A stretch of DNA of 58,177 bases from an uncultured Verrucomicrobia subdivision 3 bacterium. GTDB taxonomy: Bacteria; Verrucomicrobiota; Verrucomicrobiia; Limisphaerales; UBA11358. Under the pieces are notes generated by a model. The model was not told the DNA's origin and did not search any database. It was given only the letters and a program-made list of their open reading frames with translations. The stretch lies in NCBI GenBank assembly GCA_903842235.1, contig CAIMLG010000185.1, positions 1 through 58,177 of the forward strand, given 5' to 3'. Shown piece after piece: positions 50,599-58,177 of the stretch (position 1 is its first letter; each line of letters opens with the position of its first letter). The translations under genes were made by a program, and so were the position numbers.

Positions 50599-52587
50599 TC
50601 ACGCAGGCGGCGCGGCTTTGGGCAGCAGCCGCGAGATGATCAGCAACAAGCCTGCCACCACCACAGCGAGAATGCCCCAGAAAATGATGCCGCCGCTGCC
50701 GGGCATTTGGCGCTCCGCCCACGCCGGTTTTTTCAATGGCTCTTCAGCGGCAAGGGGCGCGGCCACTTTGTCCGCCGTCAGTAATTCCCCCGCCACGAGG
50801 CTCAAATCATAACTTGGCGGCCCCGCCTGGGGATTGCCGTAGTAGAGCAACAACGGGTCATTCGGCTGGGCCTTGAACAGCACGCGGATGGCCGGATAAA
50901 ACGCCGCGAATTTTTCCAGGGCGATCGGCGGATTGTCGCCGTTTTCCGTCTCTATCATCAGCGTGCGGCTCTGCGTCACCCCGTCCAAGGTCAACGAAAA
51001 CTCCTTCCCCTTGCGCTCGGGCGTTTGCGTCCAGGTCGCGCTGCCGAGCTGGCGGCGGAAAGTGTCGCCGCGCTCGTCGGCGAATTCCTCCGCCACCGAA
51101 ACGGAGCGCTGAAATAACGGCGAAGTCGCTGCGCAAGTCAACCGTGTGAGCGGCAGATGGGATTGGGGCAGCCGGATGAGCCAGCGACTCAGCTTGGGGT
51201 TTTTCGCCTCGTTCGCGAGCGTCACCACCGGGGTAATCGCCCGGCTGATCGAGGTGCGTTGCAGCAGGTAAGGCACTTGGTTGCTGCCGCGCATCACGCG
51301 CAAATCCGCCAAACCCGGCTGCGCGTGCGCCAACACATCAAGGTCCAGTTCGACTTGCTGCGCGCCGCCCCGGCCGACTTGGACGGGCTTCCGATATTTC
51401 CACGCCGAAACATCGAGCGCCGCGCCGGCCACTTCCAAACCCGCCAAGGCTTCGGGCGCGCGATAATCCGGATTCTCCGTCAGTGGGAAAATGGCTATTG
51501 GCGTCACGGCGGTGTTTTTTAAATTGGCGCCGAGCGCCGCCAGATCGTAATGCGGGGCGGAACAGAATTTATTGCCGGTGAGCAGTTGCACGGTGCCCGC
51601 TGTCCGCGCCAGAAACACCAGATATACCGGCCGCCGTTCGATCTGCACGGCACTGATGGGCAGCGGCGGGCTATCGTCGTTGCGGAGGAGTAGCACCAGT
51701 TCGCGCGCGCGGACCTGGGTTTCCAGCGGCACGGAAAGATTCGCCGTGGTTGGCTGGCCTTCGATGGCCACGCGATAGATCACGCCCTGGCCGATGACTT
51801 GCTCGTAGAGGCCCGTTTCGGCGATTTGCGGCACGGCCAGCGTGACCACCCGGGTGAACAGCGGCTCGGCGGTTTCAATTTTCACCGCCGCCACGTCCAG
51901 ATTCGCTGCGCCCAGATTCAAGGTGAGACGCGTTTCGCCGGGGTTTTCGTTGCGCTCGGCGATCGTGGCTATTTGGGTTTCACTCGGCGGCGTGACGGCG
52001 GCCGCCGCGTGCAGGCGCGCCCCGGTGAACGGGATCGGGGCCGACCGCTGGTCGTCCACGGTCAGCCGCAGCCACCGCCCGGCGGTGGGCGGGAAGGAAA
52101 CCTGGAGTTGGCCCGCGCCGCTGGACTGGCGGAAGATCGGCTGCCCTTGCGCCAGCGGGCTCCAGCTCTGGCCGTCGGCCGAACCTTCCACGCGCACCGC
52201 CTTGATAAAATTTTGCGCGGGCGATTCCAGCGTCACGCCGTTGAGCGGTTGGGTTAGGCCGGTTTCCAAGGTGAGGACGGTCGTGGCGGCATTGAGCGAA
52301 ATCTGAAATGACCGGGCGCTCTGAATCGCCTTGCTCACCGGCGCGGGCCGCTCGATGAAAAAGGGCAGTTCGTTGCCGCTGGCGTCATACAGCCGCAAGT
52401 CTTCGAGCGCCGGCCGCGCGGCGTCGAGCGTGGCCGCCGGGAGGCTGATTTTGACGAGGCCGGGGCTGGCGACATCGAACGGCTGCGCGTGCTGCCAGGC
52501 GGCGGGCAAAGCGGCGTGGGCCGCAACCCCGACCAGGAGGGTCAGGCCGCCGGCCCATTGCATCAGGTTTTTACAATTGGTTTTCAT
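50599..52587 (-). CDS. DUF3999 family membrane protein
   Basis: This 662-residue protein has a signal peptide (LMQWAGGLTLLVGVAAHA), a long beta-rich outer part and a single C-terminal helix (GIIFWGILAVVVAGLLLIIS). DUF3999 proteins are generally encoded next to DUF2339 proteins, as here: its start lies 17 bases inside the preceding gene. No catalytic motif is apparent. An envelope complex of the two seems likely, but its job is unknown. The start at 52587 was chosen for the signal peptide. Confidence 0.82.
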   Translation of the reverse strand: MKTNCKNLMQWAGGLTLLVGVAAHAALPAAWQHAQPFDVASPGLVKISLPAATLDAARPALEDLRLYDASGNELPFFIERPAPVSKAIQSARSFQISLNAATTVLTLETGLTQPLNGVTLESPAQNFIKAVRVEGSADGQSWSPLAQGQPIFRQSSGAGQLQVSFPPTAGRWLRLTVDDQRSAPIPFTGARLHAAAAVTPPSETQIATIAERNENPGETRLTLNLGAANLDVAAVKIETAEPLFTRVVTLAVPQIAETGLYEQVIGQGVIYRVAIEGQPTTANLSVPLETQVRARELVLLLRNDDSPPLPISAVQIERRPVYLVFLARTAGTVQLLTGNKFCSAPHYDLAALGANLKNTAVTPIAIFPLTENPDYRAPEALAGLEVAGAALDVSAWKYRKPVQVGRGGAQQVELDLDVLAHAQPGLADLRVMRGSNQVPYLLQRTSISRAITPVVTLANEAKNPKLSRWLIRLPQSHLPLTRLTCAATSPLFQRSVSVAEEFADERGDTFRRQLGSATWTQTPERKGKEFSLTLDGVTQSRTLMIETENGDNPPIALEKFAAFYPAIRVLFKAQPNDPLLLYYGNPQAGPPSYDLSLVAGELLTADKVAAPLAAEEPLKKPAWAERQMPGSGGIIFWGILAVVVAGLLLIISRLLPKAAPPA

Positions 52588-55500
52588 CTTTGGCCTCCGG
52601 GGTGGGTGCGCTGCTGGCAAAGAATTTTTGATACGCAAACGACGCCAGAATGGCAATGGCCGCCACGCCGCCAAGCGCGCCGATCCGGTAAAGCTGGTTC
52701 AAATGCGCGAGGTCGTGGAAGAACAATTTCAGCAGCGTCACCGCCAGCAAACCCAGCGCGGCATAGCGAGCGGCGGAAATTTTCCGCACCAAGCCGCAGA
52801 TCAGCAGCCCGAGCGCAAACAGCGCCCAAGCGATGGAATACGTCATGTCGCGGGCGAAATTGCCGTTGAACTGGAACGTCAGGGTCGCGCCGGGCGGGCT
52901 GAAGTAATCCGCGATTTCAATATTCAGCAGCAGGAACGCCAGCACGATGCCCAGCGCGGCGAGGAGGGCCTGGCCATTGGATTTCAAAACCAAATGGCGC
53001 GGGGGCGCGAGCAGTTTGGCGCCCAGGAATAACGCCAGCGTCGCCACGCCGTAGGTGTAGAGATACCAGTTGAAAATCGGCGTGGCGCTGCGGGCGTGAT
53101 ATTCCAGCACGGCCGGATTGCACGCCAGTCGCCCGAAGGCGGCGAGCAGCAGGCCGACGCCGGTCAGCCGCAGGCCCGGATGCGGCACGCGTTGGAATAG
53201 CCAAAGCAGCGCCGCGCCTTCCAGCGCCCAGCCGAGGGTGATCCATTGGCGGTCAAATTGGATCGGGAAAATCAGCGTGATGAAAAACAGCGCCCCGCCG
53301 CCAAACCACGCCAGCTGCGTCAGGCGGGCTGGGTTTTTGGCGGGCATGGTTTTAAGCACCACCCCCAAGCTCACGAGCGCGGGAATGGCAAACGCGGCGG
53401 GCAGCAGCCCCGTGGTGGTGCTCGGCCAGGCGAGTTTCACCAGCCGGAATATCAGGAGGAATTGCGCCGGGCCGGCCAGCGCGGCGGCGGCCCATGGCCA
53501 GGTTTTGTCGGCCAATCTCCGGAGGAACAGAAATGGGAACAGTGCGAACGCCGCGAAGAAAATCAGATACCACGCCAGCAGGGTTGGCGGCGGAATGAGG
53601 TTGGGCGTGGCCAGATCCAGACGGTTGAAATGCCACGCCGCTTCGACGGCGAAGGTGCTGATCAGGCCGACCAGGGGCATCCACTCAAACGCGAAGAGGC
53701 GCGTCAGTCCGAGCAGCAGCACCACCAGCAGGAGCGCGAGCCCGAACACCGGTGTGGGATTAGCCAGCGGCAGCCGCAGCGTGGCCATGATGAGCAGGAG
53801 AAACGGCAGCACCACGGAGCTCGCGGGCAGCAGCGCGGCCAGCGTTTCCGGGGAATTGGGGCGGTCGGAAAGTTTCAGGCCGGATTTGAAAACCTCCGGT
53901 TTGAATTTCCGCGCCAGCCAGACGGTGGCGCTGACAAAGAACACCGCAAACCCGCCCAGCAGCCAGAACGACGTCGGCAGGCCGGTGAGGTCGGCGGGGA
54001 TTTTAAAGATCAGCGCGCCGGTGGCCGCCAGCGTCAGCAGCAGCACCACCAGCACCGGCAGCAGGGTGGCAGTCAGGACGGCCACCCCGATGGCCAGCAA
54101 ATCCACGAGCAGCACGAAGGGCCAAACCAGGAAGGAAAGTTCCGCCAGCCTGAAAATGGGCACCAACACGAGCAACAGCGCCAGCGGCGGGAAAAAATGG
54201 TTGAGCTGGGCGGCTCCGCCGGACGTGCCGCCGGTGCGGCGTTGCCGGAAGGCCGGGAACGCGGAGTGGAAGACGGCAAAGAGAAAATAAAACGCGAGCG
54301 CGGCATTGAGCAATTCGTTGGTCAAATGGGTGGTGGTCCAAAGGGCGAGCAGGCCAAACACGGCGAGCCCGGTGATCGGCTGGGCGAGGGCGGCTTTGGG
54401 GTTCAGCCACGCCAGGGCGGCAACGGCGAGATCAATCAGGAAAACAAAGCTGAACAGCAGCGCGGGGCGCTGGGCGAGGGGCGCGAAGTCGAAGAAAAAC
54501 CCGGTGAATACCAGCGCCACGGCGGCGAGCGCGAGTTGGCTGCCCGCGAGCCACGGGTTCAGTTGGGCGCGACGTCGAGCCAGCCAGTTGGCGGCGAGCC
54601 AGAGCAAGTTGAAACCCAGCAAAACCGCCAGCGCGATGAGGATTTTGTCCCCCTCAAAATATTTCTCGCGGGTGAAAAACTTTTCCGCCCAGCCGATTTG
54701 CAGGGCGACCGTGCCGAGCGCCCCGAGCGCGGTGAGAAAATGCCAGCGCTTGTTCTGCGCCACAAAAATCAGGCCGGCATCCAGGATGGCAATGTAGCCG
54801 AAGAGGCCCAGCGGATTGTCCTGGCCGGTCGAAAGCAAGATTGGCGTGAGGAAACCGCCCAACATGCCGAGGAGGGCAACGACGAGCGCATCCAGTCGCA
54901 CCGCCATGAAAAAAGCCGCCGTCGTGATGAGCGCCATCAGCAGGAAGGTTGGAATCGGCCCGAAATATTCAAAGTGATAGAGCGCCCGGCAGGCAAAGGT
55001 GACGGCGTAAAGCGCCACGACGCCCACGGCGCAGAGCGTCTGCGCGCCGACGGTGTATTGCTTGCGCCGGTGCAGCCCCACGCCGCCCGCCAGCAGGCCC
55101 AGGCCAAACACAAACCCCAGGGCCATGCGAATCTCCGGCCGGATGAGATTGTGCTGGAAGGAATATTGGATGGCGAAGGCGATAAACAGGAAGAGCGCCA
55201 GTCCGCCCACCCACATCAGGCCTTTGACGCCGAGGAACTGTTCCCAGTCAATCTTGGGCAAAACCGGCTTGGGCGGCATCGGCGGCCGGAGGGGCGGGCT
55301 CGGTGGAATAAAATCCGGTTTAACCGGCCGGGGCGGGGCGGCAATGGGGGGCGGCGGCAGGTTCGGCGCGGGTTTTTCCTCCGTCGGTAGAACGGGTTTG
55401 GGGGCAATGGGCGGGGCGGCGGGTTCCGCGTGGCGCTCCGGCAGCGTGGCGAGTTGGATGGCGGGAACATTTTCCGCTTTCCCCGCTGGCGGGGCCGGTG

Positions 55501-55663
55501 GGGTTTTGAGGCGGGCGACCTCCATGTGTAGGTGGTCCACGCGCCGCGTGAGCTCCTCGATGCGGTTGCGGGCGGAAACGGCCCGCCCGATGAGCCAGAG
55601 GCCGGTGATGAGGGGCAGGGCAATCACCAGCAGAATGATGAAAACGATCGATGCTTCATTCAT
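52571..55663 (-). CDS. DUF2339 family polytopic membrane protein
   Basis: This 1030-residue protein begins with a helix and a coiled coil ([21 protein letters not shown]), followed by a Pro-rich stretch of about 90 residues. The rest is a long series of hydrophobic helices, more than twenty. [25 protein letters not shown] opens the membrane part, as is typical for DUF2339. It overlaps the DUF3999 gene. The family has no known reaction; transport or a scaffold role in the envelope is speculative. Confidence 0.87.
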   Translation of the reverse strand: MNEASIVFIILLVIALPLITGLWLIGRAVSARNRIEELTRRVDHLHMEVARLKTPPAPPAGKAENVPAIQLATLPERHAEPAAPPIAPKPVLPTEEKPAPNLPPPPIAAPPRPVKPDFIPPSPPLRPPMPPKPVLPKIDWEQFLGVKGLMWVGGLALFLFIAFAIQYSFQHNLIRPEIRMALGFVFGLGLLAGGVGLHRRKQYTVGAQTLCAVGVVALYAVTFACRALYHFEYFGPIPTFLLMALITTAAFFMAVRLDALVVALLGMLGGFLTPILLSTGQDNPLGLFGYIAILDAGLIFVAQNKRWHFLTALGALGTVALQIGWAEKFFTREKYFEGDKILIALAVLLGFNLLWLAANWLARRRAQLNPWLAGSQLALAAVALVFTGFFFDFAPLAQRPALLFSFVFLIDLAVAALAWLNPKAALAQPITGLAVFGLLALWTTTHLTNELLNAALAFYFLFAVFHSAFPAFRQRRTGGTSGGAAQLNHFFPPLALLLVLVPIFRLAELSFLVWPFVLLVDLLAIGVAVLTATLLPVLVVLLLTLAATGALIFKIPADLTGLPTSFWLLGGFAVFFVSATVWLARKFKPEVFKSGLKLSDRPNSPETLAALLPASSVVLPFLLLIMATLRLPLANPTPVFGLALLLVVLLLGLTRLFAFEWMPLVGLISTFAVEAAWHFNRLDLATPNLIPPPTLLAWYLIFFAAFALFPFLFLRRLADKTWPWAAAALAGPAQFLLIFRLVKLAWPSTTTGLLPAAFAIPALVSLGVVLKTMPAKNPARLTQLAWFGGGALFFITLIFPIQFDRQWITLGWALEGAALLWLFQRVPHPGLRLTGVGLLLAAFGRLACNPAVLEYHARSATPIFNWYLYTYGVATLALFLGAKLLAPPRHLVLKSNGQALLAALGIVLAFLLLNIEIADYFSPPGATLTFQFNGNFARDMTYSIAWALFALGLLICGLVRKISAARYAALGLLAVTLLKLFFHDLAHLNQLYRIGALGGVAAIAILASFAYQKFFASSAPTPEAKDENQL

Positions 55664-55920
55664 ATAGGTTCCCTTTCATTGCGCCGGGCGGTTTGAATTG
55701 GGGCCATTGGAAAGCCAATCCCCCGGCATTGCAAGCCGGAATCTGGCGGTTGATCGCCCTGCATTTTCACGCGCCCATCCTAATCCGGGGCGGCGGTGAG
55801 GGTGAATTGAAAAAACGGCGGGCGAGATTGACGGAAACGATGCCGCCGCTATTCGGGTATGGATTTCGGCGGATTTTGGGTCTAGGCTGCTCCAACTTCG
55901 CTAACACCCATGAACCGCGC

Positions 55921-56790
55921 ATGAAAATTGACCCGCAAGCCTTTCGCGTCCGACCGGACGAAAAAATCAAACTCAAGCACTGGCCCACGCGGGTCAAACC
56001 GTTTTACTCGTCCAAGGCGCAGTATGAAAAAATCCTCGCCGCGCATATCGCCGAATTGAGCCGGCGGCAGGGCAAGCTGTATGCGCACAACCGTTATTCG
56101 CTGCTGCTCATCTTTCAGGCGATGGATGCGGCGGGCAAGGACAGCGCTATCCGGCACGTCATGTCCGGCGTGAATCCGCAGGGCTGCCAGGTATACAGTT
56201 TCAAGCAGCCGAGTGCCGAGGAGTTGGCGCACGATTTTCTCTGGCGCACCACGCGGTGCCTGCCCGAGCGCGGCCATATCGGCATCTTTAACCGCTCCTA
56301 TTACGAAGAGGTGCTGGTGGTGCGCGTGCATCCGGAAATTCTCGCGGGTCAGGCGCTCCCGAAAGCCGCGCTGGCGGACCCGGATTTTTGGGCGAACCGC
56401 TATCGTTCCATCGTGGACCAGGAGCAGCACCTGCATCGGAACGGCACGCGGATCGTGAAATTCTTTCTGCATGTCTCGAAGGCGGAACAGCGCAAACGCT
56501 TCCTGGCGCGCCTTGATGATCCGGACAAAAACTGGAAATTCAGCCGCTCCGATTTAGCGGAGCGGGCCCGGTGGAAGGATTACCAGAAAGCCTACGAGGC
56601 GTGCTTGAGCGCCACCAGCACCAAGGCCGCGCCGTGGTTTGTGGTGCCCGCCGATGACAAGGCCAACGCCCGGCTCATCATCTCGCAAATCGTCCTCGCC
56701 GCGCTGGATCAACTCAAATTGAGCTATCCGCAGCCGGACCAGGCGCACCGCCAGGAATTGTCGGCCATCCGCGCGCAACTGGCCCAATGA
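55921..56790 (+). CDS. ppk2: Polyphosphate kinase 2
   Basis: This 289-residue PPK2 enzyme uses polyphosphate to phosphorylate nucleotides (or the reverse). Walker [24 protein letters not shown], has K73. [17 protein letters not shown] is Walker B, and [19 protein letters not shown] is the lid segment. The single-domain length fits class I or III; AMP versus ADP use cannot be told. ATG 55921 gives the normal N-terminus although the frame is open further upstream. It ends TGA directly against the TCA of the opposite gene. Confidence 0.92.
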   Translation: MKIDPQAFRVRPDEKIKLKHWPTRVKPFYSSKAQYEKILAAHIAELSRRQGKLYAHNRYSLLLIFQAMDAAGKDSAIRHVMSGVNPQGCQVYSFKQPSAEELAHDFLWRTTRCLPERGHIGIFNRSYYEEVLVVRVHPEILAGQALPKAALADPDFWANRYRSIVDQEQHLHRNGTRIVKFFLHVSKAEQRKRFLARLDDPDKNWKFSRSDLAERARWKDYQKAYEACLSATSTKAAPWFVVPADDKANARLIISQIVLAALDQLKLSYPQPDQAHRQELSAIRAQLAQ

Positions 56791-57957
56791 TCAGGTTGCG
56801 GCCGTTCGGCCGGTGAAGAGGCTTTTAAACCACGCCCACGCCGCGCGGATGCCCACGTCCCGCGTGCCGGCGAAGCCATAAATTTTCGCCATTTCCTCCT
56901 CGTGGCCGCGATAGCGCGGCGGGAGGAGCAACACCGTGCGGGCTGCCTCGCCCTCAATCTGGAGAATTTCCGAGTAAAACAAGCCGCGCCCCGCTTCGTA
57001 GTGGCCCGCCGGCAGGGTGAGGGTCCGCGGGGGCAGCACCAGCCACGGGCGGTAGTTAAACCGGAGTTCGCCGCCTTCAGCCCGCACCAGCCGACCGTAG
57101 GTGCGGGTGGGAACCTGGTTCATTTTACGGCCGAGAAACAGGTTGTTTTTCTGCGGGCCGGGGTGAAAACGATTTTTGCTGCCGGTGCAAAATTCCCAGA
57201 TGAACACCATGCCAAAATGGGACAGCCGGAACGACCAGCCCGCGATGAGCCAGGAAATCAAAATGACCATGAGCGCCCACGCCGCCCCCATCCACGGATT
57301 GACGAAGGAGGTGCCCACCACACTGGCCAAGATGGTGGTGCGGAAAACTTTGAGGGCCGCGTCCACCGTCGTGAACGGGCTGAGGAGGATCAGAATATTA
57401 ATGGCGTTGGAGGCCAGGAAGACGATGAAAAACATCACCATCGCCACCGGCACCATCAGCGCGTTGTAAAGCCAGTGCAGGTCAATCGCCGCCAAGCCGA
57501 GGGCCGCCAGCGATGCGCCGGGCTGGTCTGGCGCGTGGAAAATCGAGGCGGCAATGGGCACGAAAGCGCCGGTGGCCACGAGGCCGGAGATTTTGTGTTC
57601 GCAGGTTTCCGCCACATCGAACGGCTTTTTAAGGACCGTGGGAACCGCAATGCCGACGGTGTCTTTCAAAAAACACGCAACGACCAGTAGCAGCGCGGGA
57701 ACCCAGAACAGCGGGTTGGTAAACCACGGCAGGGCGGCGCGTTTTTCCTTGGGCGTATTGCACCATTGATACGCCCCCACCGCCCCCACGCCCAGGAGCG
57801 GTGAAATAGCCACGCCGGTGACCAGCGAGACGGTCTCGGCCAGTTTTTTGGCCTGCGGATTGGGATCGGCGGCTTTCGTATTGGAACCGGCGGCGGTCGC
57901 CCCCCAAGGCACGCAGAGCAGGGTGGCTACGACCAGCAGGCAACGCAATTTTTTCAT
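56791..57957 (-). CDS. Polytopic membrane protein of unknown function
   Basis: This 388-residue protein has a signal peptide (MKKLRCLLVVATLLCVPWGATAA) and roughly seven membrane segments at about 40-270. A soluble C-terminal domain of about 110 residues follows (YGRLVRAEGGELRFNYRPWLVLPPRT). I do not recognise the family with certainty. The region LVTGVAISPLLGVGAVGAYQ and the helices after it recall DUF4126-like proteins. It is divergent from rplM and converges with ppk2 with no bases between stops. Confidence 0.7.
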   Translation of the reverse strand: MKKLRCLLVVATLLCVPWGATAAGSNTKAADPNPQAKKLAETVSLVTGVAISPLLGVGAVGAYQWCNTPKEKRAALPWFTNPLFWVPALLLVVACFLKDTVGIAVPTVLKKPFDVAETCEHKISGLVATGAFVPIAASIFHAPDQPGASLAALGLAAIDLHWLYNALMVPVAMVMFFIVFLASNAINILILLSPFTTVDAALKVFRTTILASVVGTSFVNPWMGAAWALMVILISWLIAGWSFRLSHFGMVFIWEFCTGSKNRFHPGPQKNNLFLGRKMNQVPTRTYGRLVRAEGGELRFNYRPWLVLPPRTLTLPAGHYEAGRGLFYSEILQIEGEAARTVLLLPPRYRGHEEEMAKIYGFAGTRDVGIRAAWAWFKSLFTGRTAAT

Positions 57958-58074
57958 GGAAATATCATTCGCCCAACCCGCCCCGGCTGTAAAGCCCAAA
58001 CCAATTACCTGAAATCGCGTGTTGACTTCAAGCGTCCGTTTGATAGCTTCCACGTCCCTTTGTTTGGAATTTAG

Positions 58075-58177
58075 ATGAAAACGCATTTGCCGAAAGTAAA
58101 TTTGGACCAGCGCAAGTGGCATGTCATTGATGCCGACGGCGCCGTGCTTGGCCGACTGGCCGTGCAGGTGGCTGACA
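58075..58177 (+). CDS. rplM: 50S ribosomal protein L13, 5' part
   Basis: The first 34 codons of L13 are present and run off the window. RKWHVIDADGAVLGRLAVQVAD is the conserved opening (in E. coli, KWYVVDATGKTLGRLA-like). rpsI normally follows. The 117-base gap to the divergent gene contains TTGACT at 58022-58027 with a weak TAGCTT 16 bases on, possibly the promoter. Confidence 0.92.
   Translation, partial: MKTHLPKVNLDQRKWHVIDADGAVLGRLAVQVAD

Noticed and set aside
53246-55390. 714-residue Gln/Arg/Gly-rich open frame
   Set aside because: It is a shadow of the DUF2339 gene.
56785-56796. TGATCA palindrome between ppk2 and the next gene as a regulatory site
   Set aside because: It is formed by the two abutting stop codons TGA and TCA, so no extra function is needed.
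1-58177. CRISPR array
   Set aside because: No run of regularly spaced identical repeats of 25-40 bases was found, and there are no cas genes.
1-58177. tRNA or rRNA genes
   Set aside because: No cloverleaf with a GTTCRANYC-type loop or rRNA signature was recognised by eye in the gaps; a program such as tRNAscan-SE would settle it.

Overview
The window looks like a chromosomal segment of a high-GC member of the Verrucomicrobiota, probably Pedosphaeraceae/Limisphaerales-like. The clues are pseudopilins with an AFTLIELL start and an H-X9-DG tail, large secreted proteins that share a short C-terminal beta module ending in FFRV/FYRL/QFRV, a modular sulfatase, a GH127-type beta-L-arabinofuranosidase, and many short palindromic intergenic repeats. 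This is inferred from protein content; no rRNA or other phylogenetic marker is complete. rplM (L13) is cut off by the right edge.

Layout. 1-1082 is non-coding and rich in short tandem and inverted repeats. 1083-8 kb holds a lipoprotein, an EF-hand membrane protein, endonuclease III, a LipM/LplA-type ligase, a secreted three-repeat protein, a HAD phosphatase and a zinc-ribbon protein. 8-12.1 kb has a secreted modular sulfatase and gmhA. 12.1-17.0 kb is a leftward seven-gene operon for a type II secretion/type IV pilus-like machine (one ATPase, two platform proteins, three pseudopilin-like proteins, a small membrane protein), mostly joined by 4-bp ATGA overlaps. 17.4-20.6 kb encodes one 1065-residue polypeptide that fuses a 2Fe-2S domain, a GltD-like FAD/NAD(P) module, ferredoxin clusters and a complete [FeFe]-hydrogenase H-domain. 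21.2-24.5 kb has a pseudopilin and a large secreted protein.

25-30 kb holds leuB, an SGNH-like protein, a Nudix hydrolase, tadA, a second H-X9-DG pseudopilin and an exported lipoprotein MsrB. msrB is translationally coupled to addB (30.2-33.5 kb), which has no addA beside it. 33.6-38.9 kb contains a phosphohexomutase, a lower-GC acyltransferase and the GH127 enzyme. 39-46.7 kb is a leftward efflux cluster: tetR, RND adaptor, RND pump, EmrA-like adaptor and EmrB-like MFS pump. An 18-bp palindrome directly before tetR is the probable operator; no TolC is present. 47-58 kb has an APC permease, threonine aldolase, a hypothetical protein, the DUF3999/DUF2339 pair, a PPK2 kinase, a membrane protein and the start of rplM.

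The strongest candidates for something new are the hydrogenase-GltD fusion with a possible 57-residue partner ORF, the two-platform pseudopilus operon, the shared C-terminal module of the secreted proteins, and at least four families of palindromic repeats between genes. No CRISPR array, tRNA, rRNA, transposase or phage gene was recognised.
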